Shown here piece by piece: positions 15,571 through 23,491 of a stretch of 57,490 nucleotides of DNA. The DNA is taken from NCBI RefSeq assembly GCF_002088945.1, contig NZ_NCSU01000012.1, positions 1 through 57,490 of the forward strand, read 5' to 3'. Positions within the stretch are counted from its first letter, which is position 1. Every line of letters begins with the position of its first letter. A program made the translations under genes and the position numbers. The notes beneath the pieces are model-generated. The model was given only the letters and a program-made list of their open reading frames with translations. It searched no databases and had not been told where the DNA came from. The stretch comes from Henriciella pelagia. Its GTDB lineage: Bacteria > Pseudomonadota > Alphaproteobacteria > Caulobacterales > Hyphomonadaceae.

Positions 15571-15596
15571 GGAACTCCTTGACCGGTGTCGCCGTT
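15571..15596 (+). promoter_or_regulatory. EcfG promoter for the DUF883 operon
   Basis: GGAAC (15571-15575), a 17-base spacer and CGTT (15593-15596) lie about 32 bases before the ATG at 15629. Confidence 0.87.
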
Positions 15597-15628
15597 GATT
15601 AGGCGAAGTGAAATTAATGGAGAGCAGA

Positions 15629-15970
15629 ATGGCTATCACGACTACCACCACGAAGAAAAACGGTGCTGCCGACATTAAGCAGGCCGCAGAAGCAGCAAAG
15701 CACGACTACGAGTCCCTCAAGTCGGACATCGCCCAGCTGCGGGACGACATGAAGTCGCTCGCAGGCAATTCGGGCAAGTACATCAAGGGCAAGTCGGCCA
15801 AGAGCCTTGACCAGGGTGTTGAGCACTCGAAGGAATATCTTGAAAAGGCGAAGACCGAAGCATCAAAGGGCAAGGATTATCTTGAAGAGAAAGTCCGCGC
15901 CAACCCGCTGACCGCGGTCGGTGTTGCTTTCGGTACGGGTGTGCTTCTCGCAGCCCTTCGTCGTCGATAG
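15629..15970 (+). CDS. DUF883 (ElaB/YqjD-like) membrane-anchored protein
   Basis: The 113-residue protein has a long amphipathic, lysine/alanine-rich helical region (residues about 15-88) and a C-terminal membrane anchor, NPLTAVGVAFGTGVLLAAL, ending in arginines. This is the DUF883/ElaB-YqjD-ElaC layout. E. coli YqjD and ElaB are stationary-phase inner-membrane proteins that bind ribosomes. ATG 15629 is chosen because GGAG lies six bases upstream; in-frame GTG and ATG codons at 15608 and 15617 lack such a site. The EcfG promoter immediately upstream agrees with a stress role. Confidence 0.88.
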   Translation: MAITTTTTKKNGAADIKQAAEAAKHDYESLKSDIAQLRDDMKSLAGNSGKYIKGKSAKSLDQGVEHSKEYLEKAKTEASKGKDYLEEKVRANPLTAVGVAFGTGVLLAALRRR

Positions 15971-15982
15971 GACCGTTTGGCG

Positions 15983-16381
15983 ATGGATGTAGCCAAACTT
16001 AGAATAGTCGCGAGTGTCGGTGCAGCCTTTTTCGGCTTCATCGGCACTTCTGCGCTTTGCGTCGCAGGTGCGCTCGCCCTCGCGCCTGTCATCGGCCTGA
16101 TGTGGGCAACCTTCACCATGGCGTGTCTGATGCTCACGCTTGGATGCATCTGCGCAGTCATCTTCATAAAACCTGGAAAATCCACCGAGGAAGAACTCGA
16201 CCAGTTCGAGAATGCCACAGCGGACATGTTGGCCGAACTGCCGTTCGATACGATTGCATCGCTGGTGGAGAAGCGGCCGCTGGCTGCTGCAACGGCTGCG
16301 CTCGCTGCCGGCTATTTCATTGTCAGTAATCCGGAGCAGGCAGCCAAAGGCTTGCAAAAACTTGCCGATGAACTGATTTAA
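15983..16381 (+). CDS. Phage-holin-superfamily-III-like membrane protein
   Basis: The 132-residue protein has two closely spaced membrane helices (about residues 7-30 and 33-60) and a third weak one near 104-118 (AAATAALAAGYFIVS). Charged segments (GKSTEEELDQFENATADML) separate them. The pattern matches Phage_holin_3_6 / putative actinobacterial-holin-X proteins, which in alphaproteobacteria are chromosomal partners of DUF883 proteins and not phage genes. It begins 13 bases after the DUF883 stop, so they are cotranscribed. A role in membrane or cell-envelope stress is inferred from context. Confidence 0.72.
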   Translation: MDVAKLRIVASVGAAFFGFIGTSALCVAGALALAPVIGLMWATFTMACLMLTLGCICAVIFIKPGKSTEEELDQFENATADMLAELPFDTIASLVEKRPLAAATAALAAGYFIVSNPEQAAKGLQKLADELI

Positions 16382-16416
16382 TTCGGTGATGCAAACGCTG
16401 CCGGCTAATGCTATTG

Positions 16417-16449
16417 ACGAGCCCTGCGCCAATGATGCGGAGGGCTCGT
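16417..16449 (+). promoter_or_regulatory. Hairpin that buries the ribosome binding site of the next gene
   Basis: ACGAGCCCT (16417-16425) pairs with AGGGCTCGT (16441-16449), and the interior extends the stem with one G-G mismatch. The right arm contains the GGAGGG Shine-Dalgarno site of the GTG start at 16451. The hairpin has no T-run, so translational control or partial termination is more likely than a classical terminator. Confidence 0.6.
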
Positions 16450-16450
16450 T

Positions 16451-17107
16451 GTGTTAAGAGCGGCCTTCCTTCTCGTCTCTGCCCTGACCACCGGCGTCAC
16501 GCTGGGCCGAAAGGCCATCGACAGCGCCGTTAAGCGCAAGAAACAATCGCTGATCGAGCAGGCCGCACAGGATGCCAGACAGCGCATTCGCGGCCATGCC
16601 GAGATTTATCTGCGCGATAGCATTACACAGTTCGTACAGTCCGTATTCATCAAGGCACTTTTGCTGATCGCGGCCTGGTTTTTCTACCGCATCGGGCTGT
16701 ACCCTCACCCGGTCTTTTCGGGGATCGTGCTGGTTCTTCTTGCCCTCTTTCTCGTTCGTGATGCGATCGTCTTCTTCCCGACCGGGCGGTTGATCGTGGT
16801 CAAACTCCACGATCATGGCTGGCGGCCGAAAAAAGCCATTGGGGAAACGATTGCCGCCCGTGTGTTCGAGCAGGTGCTGGATGAGGCCGGTGAGATAAAG
16901 ACGGGCCGAGCGACGCACATCATGCTGGCGCTCGCCGGCCACAAGATGGACGACCTCACTCAGGATGTGGCGCGGAAAGTGTCAGAAATCGCGCGCGAAA
17001 CGAGCTGGCATGATCTGCGCCCCTTCATGCTGGCCGCGGCGGGCAAATTTCTCACGCTTTCAGCGCTTTACTCTGCGTTCGTCTTCATCCTGCTGCGCAC
17101 GGGCTGA
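16451..17107 (+). CDS. Conserved-looking membrane protein of unknown function
   Basis: The 218-residue product starts with GTG after GGAGGG, six bases upstream. It has an N-terminal hydrophobic segment, a basic stretch (VKRKKQ), a helix pair near residues 64-110 (FIKALLLIAAWFFYRIGL and FSGIVLVLLALFLV), a central soluble part, and a C-terminal hydrophobic segment near 190-214. I do not recognise a family. It follows the DUF883-holin pair in the same direction and is probably part of that envelope-stress operon, subject to the hairpin at 16417-16449. Confidence 0.82.
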   Translation: MLRAAFLLVSALTTGVTLGRKAIDSAVKRKKQSLIEQAAQDARQRIRGHAEIYLRDSITQFVQSVFIKALLLIAAWFFYRIGLYPHPVFSGIVLVLLALFLVRDAIVFFPTGRLIVVKLHDHGWRPKKAIGETIAARVFEQVLDEAGEIKTGRATHIMLALAGHKMDDLTQDVARKVSEIARETSWHDLRPFMLAAAGKFLTLSALYSAFVFILLRTG

Positions 17108-17163
17108 TTCGCGCTGACCACGCGGGAACTATTACGTAATCGTAAACAATAATCAGCTTGCCC

Positions 17164-17188
17164 GGAACCGACATCCCGATTCGGCGTT
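17164..17188 (+). promoter_or_regulatory. EcfG promoter for the secreted protein at 17229
   Basis: GGAAC (17164-17168), a 16-base spacer and CGTT (17185-17188) lie 40 bases before the ATG. Another GGAAC at 17124 has no CGTT at the right distance. Confidence 0.83.
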
Positions 17189-17228
17189 TTCTGTTTGTAG
17201 TTCAGCAGAAAGCGAAGGGAGCAATCCC

Positions 17229-17552
17229 ATGCAAACACGTATCAGGGCGCTTATTGTAACAATGGCGATTTTTTCAGGCGCTATGGCCGCAAATGCCGAC
17301 CCGGCTGAACTTACCGAAGTGGAGCTCACGCAAGTGACCGAGGCCTGCGAATTTGGTCTCCCACTGATCCCGGTCTCTTCGGATTATGGCTATGATACGG
17401 GCGAATTCGCTTTGCCGATTTCCGAGCGCGATGGCGAAGTACACTCAGCCCTGATCATCAGCGCTGCAGCGCTTCAAGACATCCCCGAATGCAAGGCTGA
17501 GATCGACGCTTTGGTCCGCAACGACCAGCGCACCGACGACCGCATCTCATAG
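17229..17552 (+). CDS. Secreted hypothetical protein of the stress regulon
   Basis: The 107-residue protein has a signal peptide (basic RIRA, hydrophobic LIVTMAIFSGAMA, predicted cleavage after AANA). The mature part is acidic, about 83 residues, with two cysteines (EACEFG and PECKAE) that could form a disulfide. No family recognised. AAGGGAG precedes the ATG. The EcfG promoter makes it the last gene of the recognisable stress island, next to tRNA-Leu. Confidence 0.8.
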   Translation: MQTRIRALIVTMAIFSGAMAANADPAELTEVELTQVTEACEFGLPLIPVSSDYGYDTGEFALPISERDGEVHSALIISAAALQDIPECKAEIDALVRNDQRTDDRIS

Positions 17553-17564
17553 ATCCGAGATGGC

Positions 17565-17651
17565 TGGTGCGGGCGGCCGGGCTTGAACCGGCAAGGCCAT
17601 ACGGCCGAGGGATTTTAAGTCCCTTGCGTTTACCAATTTCGCCACGCCCGC
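17565..17651 (-). tRNA. tRNA-Leu (anticodon UAA)
   Basis: Read on the minus strand, the 87-base sequence begins GCGGGCGTGG and ends with the complementary acceptor strand and an encoded CCA. The anticodon loop contains TTAA, giving UAA for leucine UUA/UUG codons. The long variable arm and the GGTTCAAGCCC T-loop are typical of class II tRNA-Leu. No integrase or repeat flanks it, so it shows no sign of being used as an attachment site. Confidence 0.96.
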
Positions 17652-17707
17652 CATGACACGAACCGCCTCTTATGAATTAATCGGCATCTTCGCAAGTCAG
17701 CCGGGTC

Positions 17708-18919
17708 CTAGCTGACCCGCTCAAAGATGGCTGCTAGCCCCTGTCCCCCACCGATACACATTGTCTCGAGGCCGTACCGGGCTTCCTGTCGCTGCAATTC
17801 ATACAGCATGGTTGTAAGGATGCGCACGCCGGTACATCCGACCGGGTGTCCGAGCGAAATTCCCGATCCGTTCGGGTTGAGGCGGTCATAATCGCCCTCT
17901 TCGAAACCGAGCGCCTTTGTGCAGGCGAGCACTTGGGAGGCGAAGGCCTCGTTGAGCTCTATGACATCGATGTCCGAGAGCTTGAGGCCTGCGCGGTCGA
18001 GCGCCTTGGTCGATGACGGCACCGGGCCGATGCCCATGACGCCCGGGCCCACACCTGCCACAGACCAGCTGACAAGCCGGGCAAGGGGCGTGAGGCCGTA
18101 TTTCTCTGCTGCTTCGCGCGTACAGATGATGCAGGCTGCTGCGCCGTCATTCTGGCCCGATGCATTGCCAGCCGTGACGGTTGCTTCCGGGTCGATCTTG
18201 CCGCGGATAGCCCGCAGCGTCGACAGCTTCTCGTAGTTGGAATCGGGTCGGATATGCTCGTCCTTGTCGACGACTGTCTCTGTCTTTCGGGACTTCACTG
18301 TCACCGGTACGATTTCGCCATCGAACTTGCCTGACGCCTGGGCCGCGGCAGCTTTCTTGTGAGAGTTCACGGCGAAACGGTCCTGCGCTTCGCGCGAAAT
18401 CTCGTAATCGCGGCGCAGGTTTTCAGCGGTCTCGATCATACCACCCGGGACCGGGAAATTCTTGCCGCCCGCCGTATAGCGACCGCGTGAGAGGCCATCA
18501 TGCAGTGTCAGGCCGTCGCCTTTCAGGTCCCATCGCATGTCGATGGAAAAGAAGGGCGCGTTCGACATGGATTCAGCGCCGCCAGCGATCACAAGATCAC
18601 TCGCGCCAGTACCGACTTGCATGATGCCGTAGATCACGGCCTGCAGCCCCGAACCGCAGCGACGGTCGATCTGAAGGCCAGCGGTCTCGATCGTCAGCCC
18701 AGCATCGAGCGCCACCATCCGGCCGAATGCTGGGGCTTCCATGGAAGGATAACACTGGGCGAACAGGCAGTCTTCGACAGCTTCGGCGGGAAGTTTCGTC
18801 CGGGCCATGAGCTCCTTGATGACAATTGTTGCCAGCTCATGCGCATGCAGGCTTTTAAAACTACCTCCAAATGCACCGACTGCCGTGCGAAGCGGCGAAC
18901 AGATGACAACATCTCTCAT
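17708..18919 (-). CDS. Thiolase (acetyl-CoA C-acyltransferase)
   Basis: Thiolases cleave 3-ketoacyl-CoA or condense two acyl-CoAs. The 403-residue protein has the acyl-carrying Cys88 in DRRCGSGLQA, the LNEAFASQVLA motif, GHPVGCTG (His and Cys of the active site) and the C-terminal CIGGGQGLAAIFE. The length and the C-terminal cysteine fit a degradative or biosynthetic type I/II enzyme; sequence alone does not decide which. ATG 18919 is chosen over an upstream in-frame codon because GGAGGG lies eight bases before it. An enoyl-CoA hydratase occurs about 1.1 kb upstream on the same strand. Confidence 0.94.
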   Translation of the reverse strand: MRDVVICSPLRTAVGAFGGSFKSLHAHELATIVIKELMARTKLPAEAVEDCLFAQCYPSMEAPAFGRMVALDAGLTIETAGLQIDRRCGSGLQAVIYGIMQVGTGASDLVIAGGAESMSNAPFFSIDMRWDLKGDGLTLHDGLSRGRYTAGGKNFPVPGGMIETAENLRRDYEISREAQDRFAVNSHKKAAAAQASGKFDGEIVPVTVKSRKTETVVDKDEHIRPDSNYEKLSTLRAIRGKIDPEATVTAGNASGQNDGAAACIICTREAAEKYGLTPLARLVSWSVAGVGPGVMGIGPVPSSTKALDRAGLKLSDIDVIELNEAFASQVLACTKALGFEEGDYDRLNPNGSGISLGHPVGCTGVRILTTMLYELQRQEARYGLETMCIGGGQGLAAIFERVS

Positions 18920-19006
18920 TGCGGAACTCCCTCCATTGATTGAAGCGGAATACACTCAATTGATGTCGGGGTGACAAGTGGCAGGTGGTCGCGGATACCA
19001 GAAAAC

Positions 19007-19549
19007 CTAACCTGCGATCGCAATGAATTTTCCATTGTGATAGGTGACCGACCGGATCCTGACCTGCTGCATGGCTGTATCATTGGAGTTTGGTGGCCTG
19101 ACCCAGGCTATCTTGCCCTCACCCGTCTCTCCATTCGCAACCAGAGCCACCCGTCCGAGCGGCGTGCCGGACACAGTCTGGACCTGGGTGCCCGGCCGTA
19201 TGTAGTCGCGTTGGGTGGATATGGTTGCTGTCTGATTTGCTGTTTCCACCGACCGTCTGGCACTCTTCAGCTGAGATTGGCCATATGATCGGGTTGCATA
19301 CGCAACGGTGGAGACCTCGTCAGCATAGTCGTAGGCCGGTCCGGTATCGGAAGGCAGTCTGATCTCTCCCGGCTGACGCACCGGCCCACCGAGGAGTTCT
19401 TCGCCTGAAGGACGAATGACTTGCGTTTCGTTCTGCCATGTTTCGTCACTATAAACGCCCTGAGTAGACGTCTCACCGGACGTTTGTCCAAGGACGGGAG
19501 CTGCAATAGCGATCGCAGCAAGCGAGACGGCGGCAAATCGGGTGGACAT
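19007..19549 (-). CDS. Secreted hypothetical protein
   Basis: The 180-residue protein has a signal peptide (RFAAVSLAAIAIAAPVLGQ, cleavage near residue 21). A low-complexity, Ser/Thr/Gln-rich central segment follows, then a beta-rich C-terminal part with TVSGTPLGRVALV and GKIAWVRPP, which recalls PRC-barrel or SH3-like strands. I cannot assign a family. It lies 63 bases after another secreted-protein gene on the same strand, with a small GGTTCAG/CTGAACC hairpin at 19561-19581 just before its ribosome binding site. Confidence 0.75.
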   Translation of the reverse strand: MSTRFAAVSLAAIAIAAPVLGQTSGETSTQGVYSDETWQNETQVIRPSGEELLGGPVRQPGEIRLPSDTGPAYDYADEVSTVAYATRSYGQSQLKSARRSVETANQTATISTQRDYIRPGTQVQTVSGTPLGRVALVANGETGEGKIAWVRPPNSNDTAMQQVRIRSVTYHNGKFIAIAG

Positions 19550-19612
19550 GAAAGCTCCATGGTTCAGTCTACTGCTGAACCAACGAGACTTCCCATGACC
19601 AGTTCCCTGTGC

Positions 19613-19957
19613 CTACTGAGGCGCGACCGCTGGCTCGAGCTGCGGAGCGATATCCGGTTTGCCCGGCGGCGGTGGTGGTCCTTCGACGGGGGCTGCGGGC
19701 CTGACTTCGCGAAGCTGCTGCACGCGAATGCGCTCTCTCGTTTCCTTTTCGCGGTCGACATTGGCGCGCAGGTCATCAATGGCGGTACGCGGACCAAATC
19801 GGCCCTCAGCGACGAAGGATGAGTCGACTTCGGACGAGTAAGCACCCGTCGCGCCATCTTCATTGCTGGTCGCAATCTGCGACCAGCCCGGGAAGGCACA
19901 TAGCAAAGGCATTGTGAAAATAGAGAGACGGCGGACGGAGGTGAGGCGTGGGGACAT
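19613..19957 (-). CDS. Secreted proline-rich hypothetical protein
   Basis: The 114-residue protein has a signal-like N-terminus (RLSIFTMPLLCAFPGWSQ), a charged helical middle part (DREKETRERIRVQQLREV) and a proline-rich tail (VEGPPPPPGKP). The start at 19957 is favoured because AGGAG lies eight bases upstream; ATG at 19975 would add six residues. No known family. It is probably cotranscribed with the gene at 19007-19549; both look like periplasmic or surface proteins. Confidence 0.65.
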   Translation of the reverse strand: MSPRLTSVRRLSIFTMPLLCAFPGWSQIATSNEDGATGAYSSEVDSSFVAEGRFGPRTAIDDLRANVDREKETRERIRVQQLREVRPAAPVEGPPPPPGKPDIAPQLEPAVAPQ

Positions 19958-20041
19958 TTCGGAGGCTCCTGACATTCTGTTCCGGACGAGGAGCCGAACT
20001 TCCTGAACACCCTCAGCTCCCAGCTGGAAGCTTACCGCAAA

Positions 20042-20818
20042 TCAACCTTGCTGTCCCCTGCCCCGCTCTGTGACCGCTTTACGCGCTGCCTCGACGCTAT
20101 CTGCCGTGACTCCTGCAGCATGTTCTGCAGATCGCGTGATCTCAAGCTTCATTGCATCACCAAAGTTTAATGCAAAACCGTCATCAATCACCTTCTTGTA
20201 CTTCTTCAGCATGGCTGGATCGCAGCTCGCCATGTCATGACCAAGCTTGATTGCGGCTGGCACCAGTTCGTCCGCCTTGTAGACGCGGTTGACGAGGCCC
20301 CAGCGTTCGGCCGTTTCGGCATCGAGGAAATTACCGGTGAAAGAGAGCTCCTTGGCGCGGCTTGTGCCGATCATGCGGGACAGTTTCTGGCTCAGTCCCC
20401 AGCCCGGCATGATGCCGACGCGCGCATGCGTATCGGCGAATTTGGCATTCTCAGAGGCCAGCAGCACGTCGCACATCAAGGCAAGTTCGAAGCCGCCGGT
20501 AATAGCGAATCCGTTGATTGCGCCAATGATCGGCCAGGGGAATGCTGCGAGCCCCTTGGCGAGATCGATCGATCCGCCATCTGCGCCGAGCGCAAAGCCG
20601 GTCTGTCCCGCCTCCTTCAGGTCGACGCCTGCGGTGAAGGCGCGGCCAGCACCGGTCAGCACGACTGCACGAACATCTCCGTCTTCTGCAAGTGTCTGAA
20701 AAGTCTTCACGATCTCGCTGCGCAGGGCACGGCTGAGCGCGTTCAGCGCGTCTGGGCGATTGAGCGTTACAACCGCGACGGGGCCGTCCTTCTCGACGAG
20801 CACGATGGGGTCTGACAT
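20042..20818 (-). CDS. Enoyl-CoA hydratase/isomerase family protein
   Basis: The 258-residue crotonase-fold protein acts on acyl-CoA thioesters, typically hydrating 2-enoyl-CoA in fatty-acid or amino-acid breakdown. It has LNRPDALNALS, the oxyanion-hole segment GAGRAFTAGVDL (near residues 60-71) and the second oxyanion motif AINGFAITGGFELALMCD (near 103-120). In the second acidic position I see HARVGIMPGWGLSQ, so one of the two catalytic glutamates may be replaced and hydratase activity is uncertain. ATG 20818 follows CGGAGG. It lies 28 bases after a membrane-protein gene. Confidence 0.9.
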   Translation of the reverse strand: MSDPIVLVEKDGPVAVVTLNRPDALNALSRALRSEIVKTFQTLAEDGDVRAVVLTGAGRAFTAGVDLKEAGQTGFALGADGGSIDLAKGLAAFPWPIIGAINGFAITGGFELALMCDVLLASENAKFADTHARVGIMPGWGLSQKLSRMIGTSRAKELSFTGNFLDAETAERWGLVNRVYKADELVPAAIKLGHDMASCDPAMLKKYKKVIDDGFALNFGDAMKLEITRSAEHAAGVTADSVEAARKAVTERGRGQQG

Positions 20819-20846
20819 GTATTGCCTCCGGGAAATTATCTGAAAG

Positions 20847-21350
20847 TCAGGATTGAAGGGATTTGACGAGCCAGCGCGCAAGAGCGAACGCAGCAAAGCC
20901 AATCGCGATGATGGCGGCCAGCATGAACAGGCCATATTTTGCAGGTGTCAGGACGTCCTTGAGGTTCAGCAGGTCTATCGAACCATAAAGTGCGAGGGCC
21001 TGAACCGTATTCTCCACCAGATCGATGACTGCCGCCGAAAGCGCCGGCAGCATGACCCAGCCGCGCAGCTTTTCAGGCGCAAACCGACCCGCGAGCCCCG
21101 CAAAGAAACTGCCGTAGGCGAACGGGTAGAGCGTGTCGTTTACGACAGTGCCGAGAAAATGAATGTAGCGCTGTTCAATCGTCATTTCGGCGAGTCTGGC
21201 ACGTGCCGCCTCGCCGCTGAGAAGCGTGTCGAGCAGCGGCCCATCGATGCTTTGCATGACGGGCATGAAGCTCAGCCCGACGAGTATCATTGTCACGAAT
21301 GACACGATGATCACCGGCGTCCGGGTCAGGAAAGCGGTGACCGCGCTCAC
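20847..21350 (-). CDS. Four-helix membrane protein of unknown function
   Basis: The 167-residue protein has four predicted membrane helices, near residues 12-30, 73-90, 98-120 and 138-160. A conserved-looking loop (MTIEQRYIHFLGTVVNDTLYPFAYG) lies between the first two. I do not recognise a named family. Its start overlaps the stop of the CinA-like gene by four bases, and the enoyl-CoA hydratase follows after 28 bases, so the three form one minus-strand operon. Confidence 0.8.
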   Translation of the reverse strand: MSAVTAFLTRTPVIIVSFVTMILVGLSFMPVMQSIDGPLLDTLLSGEAARARLAEMTIEQRYIHFLGTVVNDTLYPFAYGSFFAGLAGRFAPEKLRGWVMLPALSAAVIDLVENTVQALALYGSIDLLNLKDVLTPAKYGLFMLAAIIAIGFAAFALARWLVKSLQS

Positions 21351-22120
21351 GTCGCCTCGCCCTCCAGGATTTCTGGCTCCTGCCCGACGCTCCGTATCAG
21401 GTCTACCAGTTGCGTCTGCGCACGTGCGAGCTTTGCTTCGTCGCTGGATCGAGCGACGAGCGCGACGCCGTGATCGGTGGGCGAGCGGAACCAGGGATAG
21501 GAGCCGAGACTGACGCCATCTGTCTCGCGCGCGAGTAGACCCAACTTTTCGGCAATGTCGCCCTCACGCAAGCCCGCCGACCGGACCGTCACGCTCTTGA
21601 CAATAATGCCCTGTTTCAGCCGGTGACCGATATCGCCCAGCATGCCCTGCACGATGGAGGGCACACCGGCCAGCGTGAACACATTGCCCGTCTGGAAGCC
21701 TGGAGCGCCTGAAACCGGATTGGTGATCGGCTTCGCCCCTTCAGGGAGACGGGCCATTCTCTGGCGCGCCTCGGTAAACTCGGTGTTCATGGCGTCATAG
21801 CGCGCCTGAAGCATCGCAAACACTTCAGGATGGTGTCCGATGCCGACACCAAATGCTGCCGCGATGGCGTCCGCAGTAATGTCGTCATGAGTCGGTCCGA
21901 TACCGCCAGTCGTGAAGACGTAAGTGTAGCGCGCGCGCAATTCATTGACCGCTTCCACGATGCGGGACTGGTCGTCCGGCACGATTCGGACTTCCTCGAC
22001 CGGAATGCCGTATGGGCCGAGAAAGCTCGCAATCTGCTGCGTATTGATATCACGCGTGCGTCCGGACAGGAGCTCATCACCGATGAGGCAGATTGCGGCG
22101 GTCACTTTTTCGTCTGTCAT
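21347..22120 (-). CDS. CinA-like molybdopterin-binding domain protein
   Basis: The 257-residue protein consists of the MoCF_biosynth/CinA N-terminal domain: ICLIGDELLSGRTRDINTQ near the start and FTTGGIGPTHDDITADA near residues 70-86, followed by NPVSGAPGFQTGNVFTLAGVPS. It lacks the C-terminal deamidase domain of full-length CinA. Relatives include competence/damage-inducible CinA and FAD or NMN pyrophosphatases, so nucleotide hydrolysis is plausible but not shown. It is the first gene of a coupled operon with the membrane protein and enoyl-CoA hydratase. Confidence 0.9.
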   Translation of the reverse strand: MTDEKVTAAICLIGDELLSGRTRDINTQQIASFLGPYGIPVEEVRIVPDDQSRIVEAVNELRARYTYVFTTGGIGPTHDDITADAIAAAFGVGIGHHPEVFAMLQARYDAMNTEFTEARQRMARLPEGAKPITNPVSGAPGFQTGNVFTLAGVPSIVQGMLGDIGHRLKQGIIVKSVTVRSAGLREGDIAEKLGLLARETDGVSLGSYPWFRSPTDHGVALVARSSDEAKLARAQTQLVDLIRSVGQEPEILEGEAT

Positions 22121-22144
22121 TACCGCAAACTGCTACTGCCCGTC

Positions 22145-23491
22145 TCAATCATCAAGCGCTTCGTAGACCAGACGCATCGATTCGCCGCGAAAATCAGCCT
22201 CTTCGCCGGGAAGGGCGCCAAAGCGCTGAATCATGCCGATGAAGAAGAGATTGTATTCCGGGTCGATCCAGAACCATGTGCCCGCCGCACCGCCCCAATA
22301 GTAAGTTCCGGTTCCAGCTGGGCTCTTCATCGCCACAGGATCGGTAATGATACCGAAATCGAGACCAAACTTGTGGCGCTCGCCTGCGTCCGGATCCCGG
22401 CGCGTGCCATCAAAGCCCGTGCCTGCACCTTCGGGAAGCTGGTCAGTGACCATCAGCGTGATCGTGTCTTCATTGATCACGCGGTTTCCGCTAAGCGTGC
22501 CGCCATTGAGCAGCATCTGACAGAAACGGGCGTAGTCATCGATGGTGGATACAAGTCCGCCTCCGCCCGATTCCAAGGCAATGGTGGATTTCCGGAACTG
22601 GGTGGATTCGGTCGTGGACGGGACGAAACGGCCTGCCGGCTCATAATAAGCCATCAGGTCTGCCAGCCGGTCATAGTCTTCCTCGGCGACGTAGAAACTG
22701 GTGTCATCCATGTTCAGCGGGGTGAACAAATTGGTTTCGAGATATTCGCCGAACGGCATGCCGGACAGCTGTTCTACGAGATAGCCCTGGATATCGACCG
22801 CAATTGAATAATACCAGGTCTTGCCCGGCTGATAGAGCAATGGCACGCCAGCGATCTTGTCGATCAGCGTATCGAGGTCCGGGGAGCGAAGGATTTGCTG
22901 CTGTCGGTACTGTTCATTTGCAAAGTCCTGCCCACCAAGCCCATATGCAAATCCGGCCGTATGGCTCATCAATTCGCGCATCGTCGCCGGGCGTTCGAGG
23001 CCCTCGAGAACAGGCGTGCCGTCCTCATTCGTTCCGGCGAGGACCTTTAAATCTTCGAACTCCGGAATGTATTTCGTGATTGGGTCATCCAGTTGGAAAG
23101 CGCCATCCTCATAGAGCTGCATGAGCGCGACACCGGTGATCGGCTTGGTCATCGAGTAGATGCGATACAACGTGCCAGGTTGGGTCGGCGTGCCCTCCTC
23201 GAAATCGCGGACGCCGTACTGGCCGTACTGAACCACTGCCCCGTCCTTCACGAGCAGGGTCTGCATGCCGATCACATGCCCGTCATCAACATAGGCCTGC
23301 ATGGCCGTTGCGAGCGCATCGAGGCCGGCTGGATCGAAATCGCTCGCATCCTCAACCGCACCCAGCGGTGGCCAGGCCAGTGACGCTACCTCTTCCTCGA
23401 CGGTAGCGGGCGCGCTGGCGCAAGCCGCCACCAGTATGGCGAGTGCGGCTGCGCATGACAGGAAATATGTTCTTTTATTGTATTGGGCCAT
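22145..23491 (-). CDS. Serine hydrolase lipoprotein (beta-lactamase/EstB-type)
   Basis: The 448-residue protein belongs to the class C beta-lactamase/penicillin-binding-like serine hydrolases (PF00144). Ser113-Met-Thr-Lys116 is the nucleophile motif and YYSIAVD near 217 supplies the Tyr. SHTAGFAYG and the C-terminal YYWGGAAGTWFWIDP segment are typical. The N-terminus is a lipoprotein signal with VAAC (Cys24), so the enzyme is periplasmic or outer-membrane bound. Substrates of such enzymes are esters, D-amino acid peptides or beta-lactams; resistance should not be assumed. ATG 23491 follows GGGGAGG, whereas the longer upstream frame has no such site. Confidence 0.9.
   Translation of the reverse strand: MAQYNKRTYFLSCAAALAILVAACASAPATVEEEVASLAWPPLGAVEDASDFDPAGLDALATAMQAYVDDGHVIGMQTLLVKDGAVVQYGQYGVRDFEEGTPTQPGTLYRIYSMTKPITGVALMQLYEDGAFQLDDPITKYIPEFEDLKVLAGTNEDGTPVLEGLERPATMRELMSHTAGFAYGLGGQDFANEQYRQQQILRSPDLDTLIDKIAGVPLLYQPGKTWYYSIAVDIQGYLVEQLSGMPFGEYLETNLFTPLNMDDTSFYVAEEDYDRLADLMAYYEPAGRFVPSTTESTQFRKSTIALESGGGGLVSTIDDYARFCQMLLNGGTLSGNRVINEDTITLMVTDQLPEGAGTGFDGTRRDPDAGERHKFGLDFGIITDPVAMKSPAGTGTYYWGGAAGTWFWIDPEYNLFFIGMIQRFGALPGEEADFRGESMRLVYEALDD

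Noticed and set aside
15983..16381. Prophage remnant because of the holin-like protein
   Set aside because: No endolysin, capsid, integrase or phage regulator is nearby. Holin-III-like proteins are common chromosomal partners of DUF883 genes.
17124..17150. Additional EcfG promoter at GGAAC 17124
   Set aside because: No CGTT lies 15-17 bases downstream; the real site is 40 bases further on.
17565..17707. Integration site at tRNA-Leu
   Set aside because: No integrase, duplicated tRNA end or composition change flanks the gene.
22145..23491. Antibiotic-resistance beta-lactamase
   Set aside because: The SxxK serine-hydrolase fold is shared by many esterases and peptidases; length, lipobox and motifs do not point to a resistance class.
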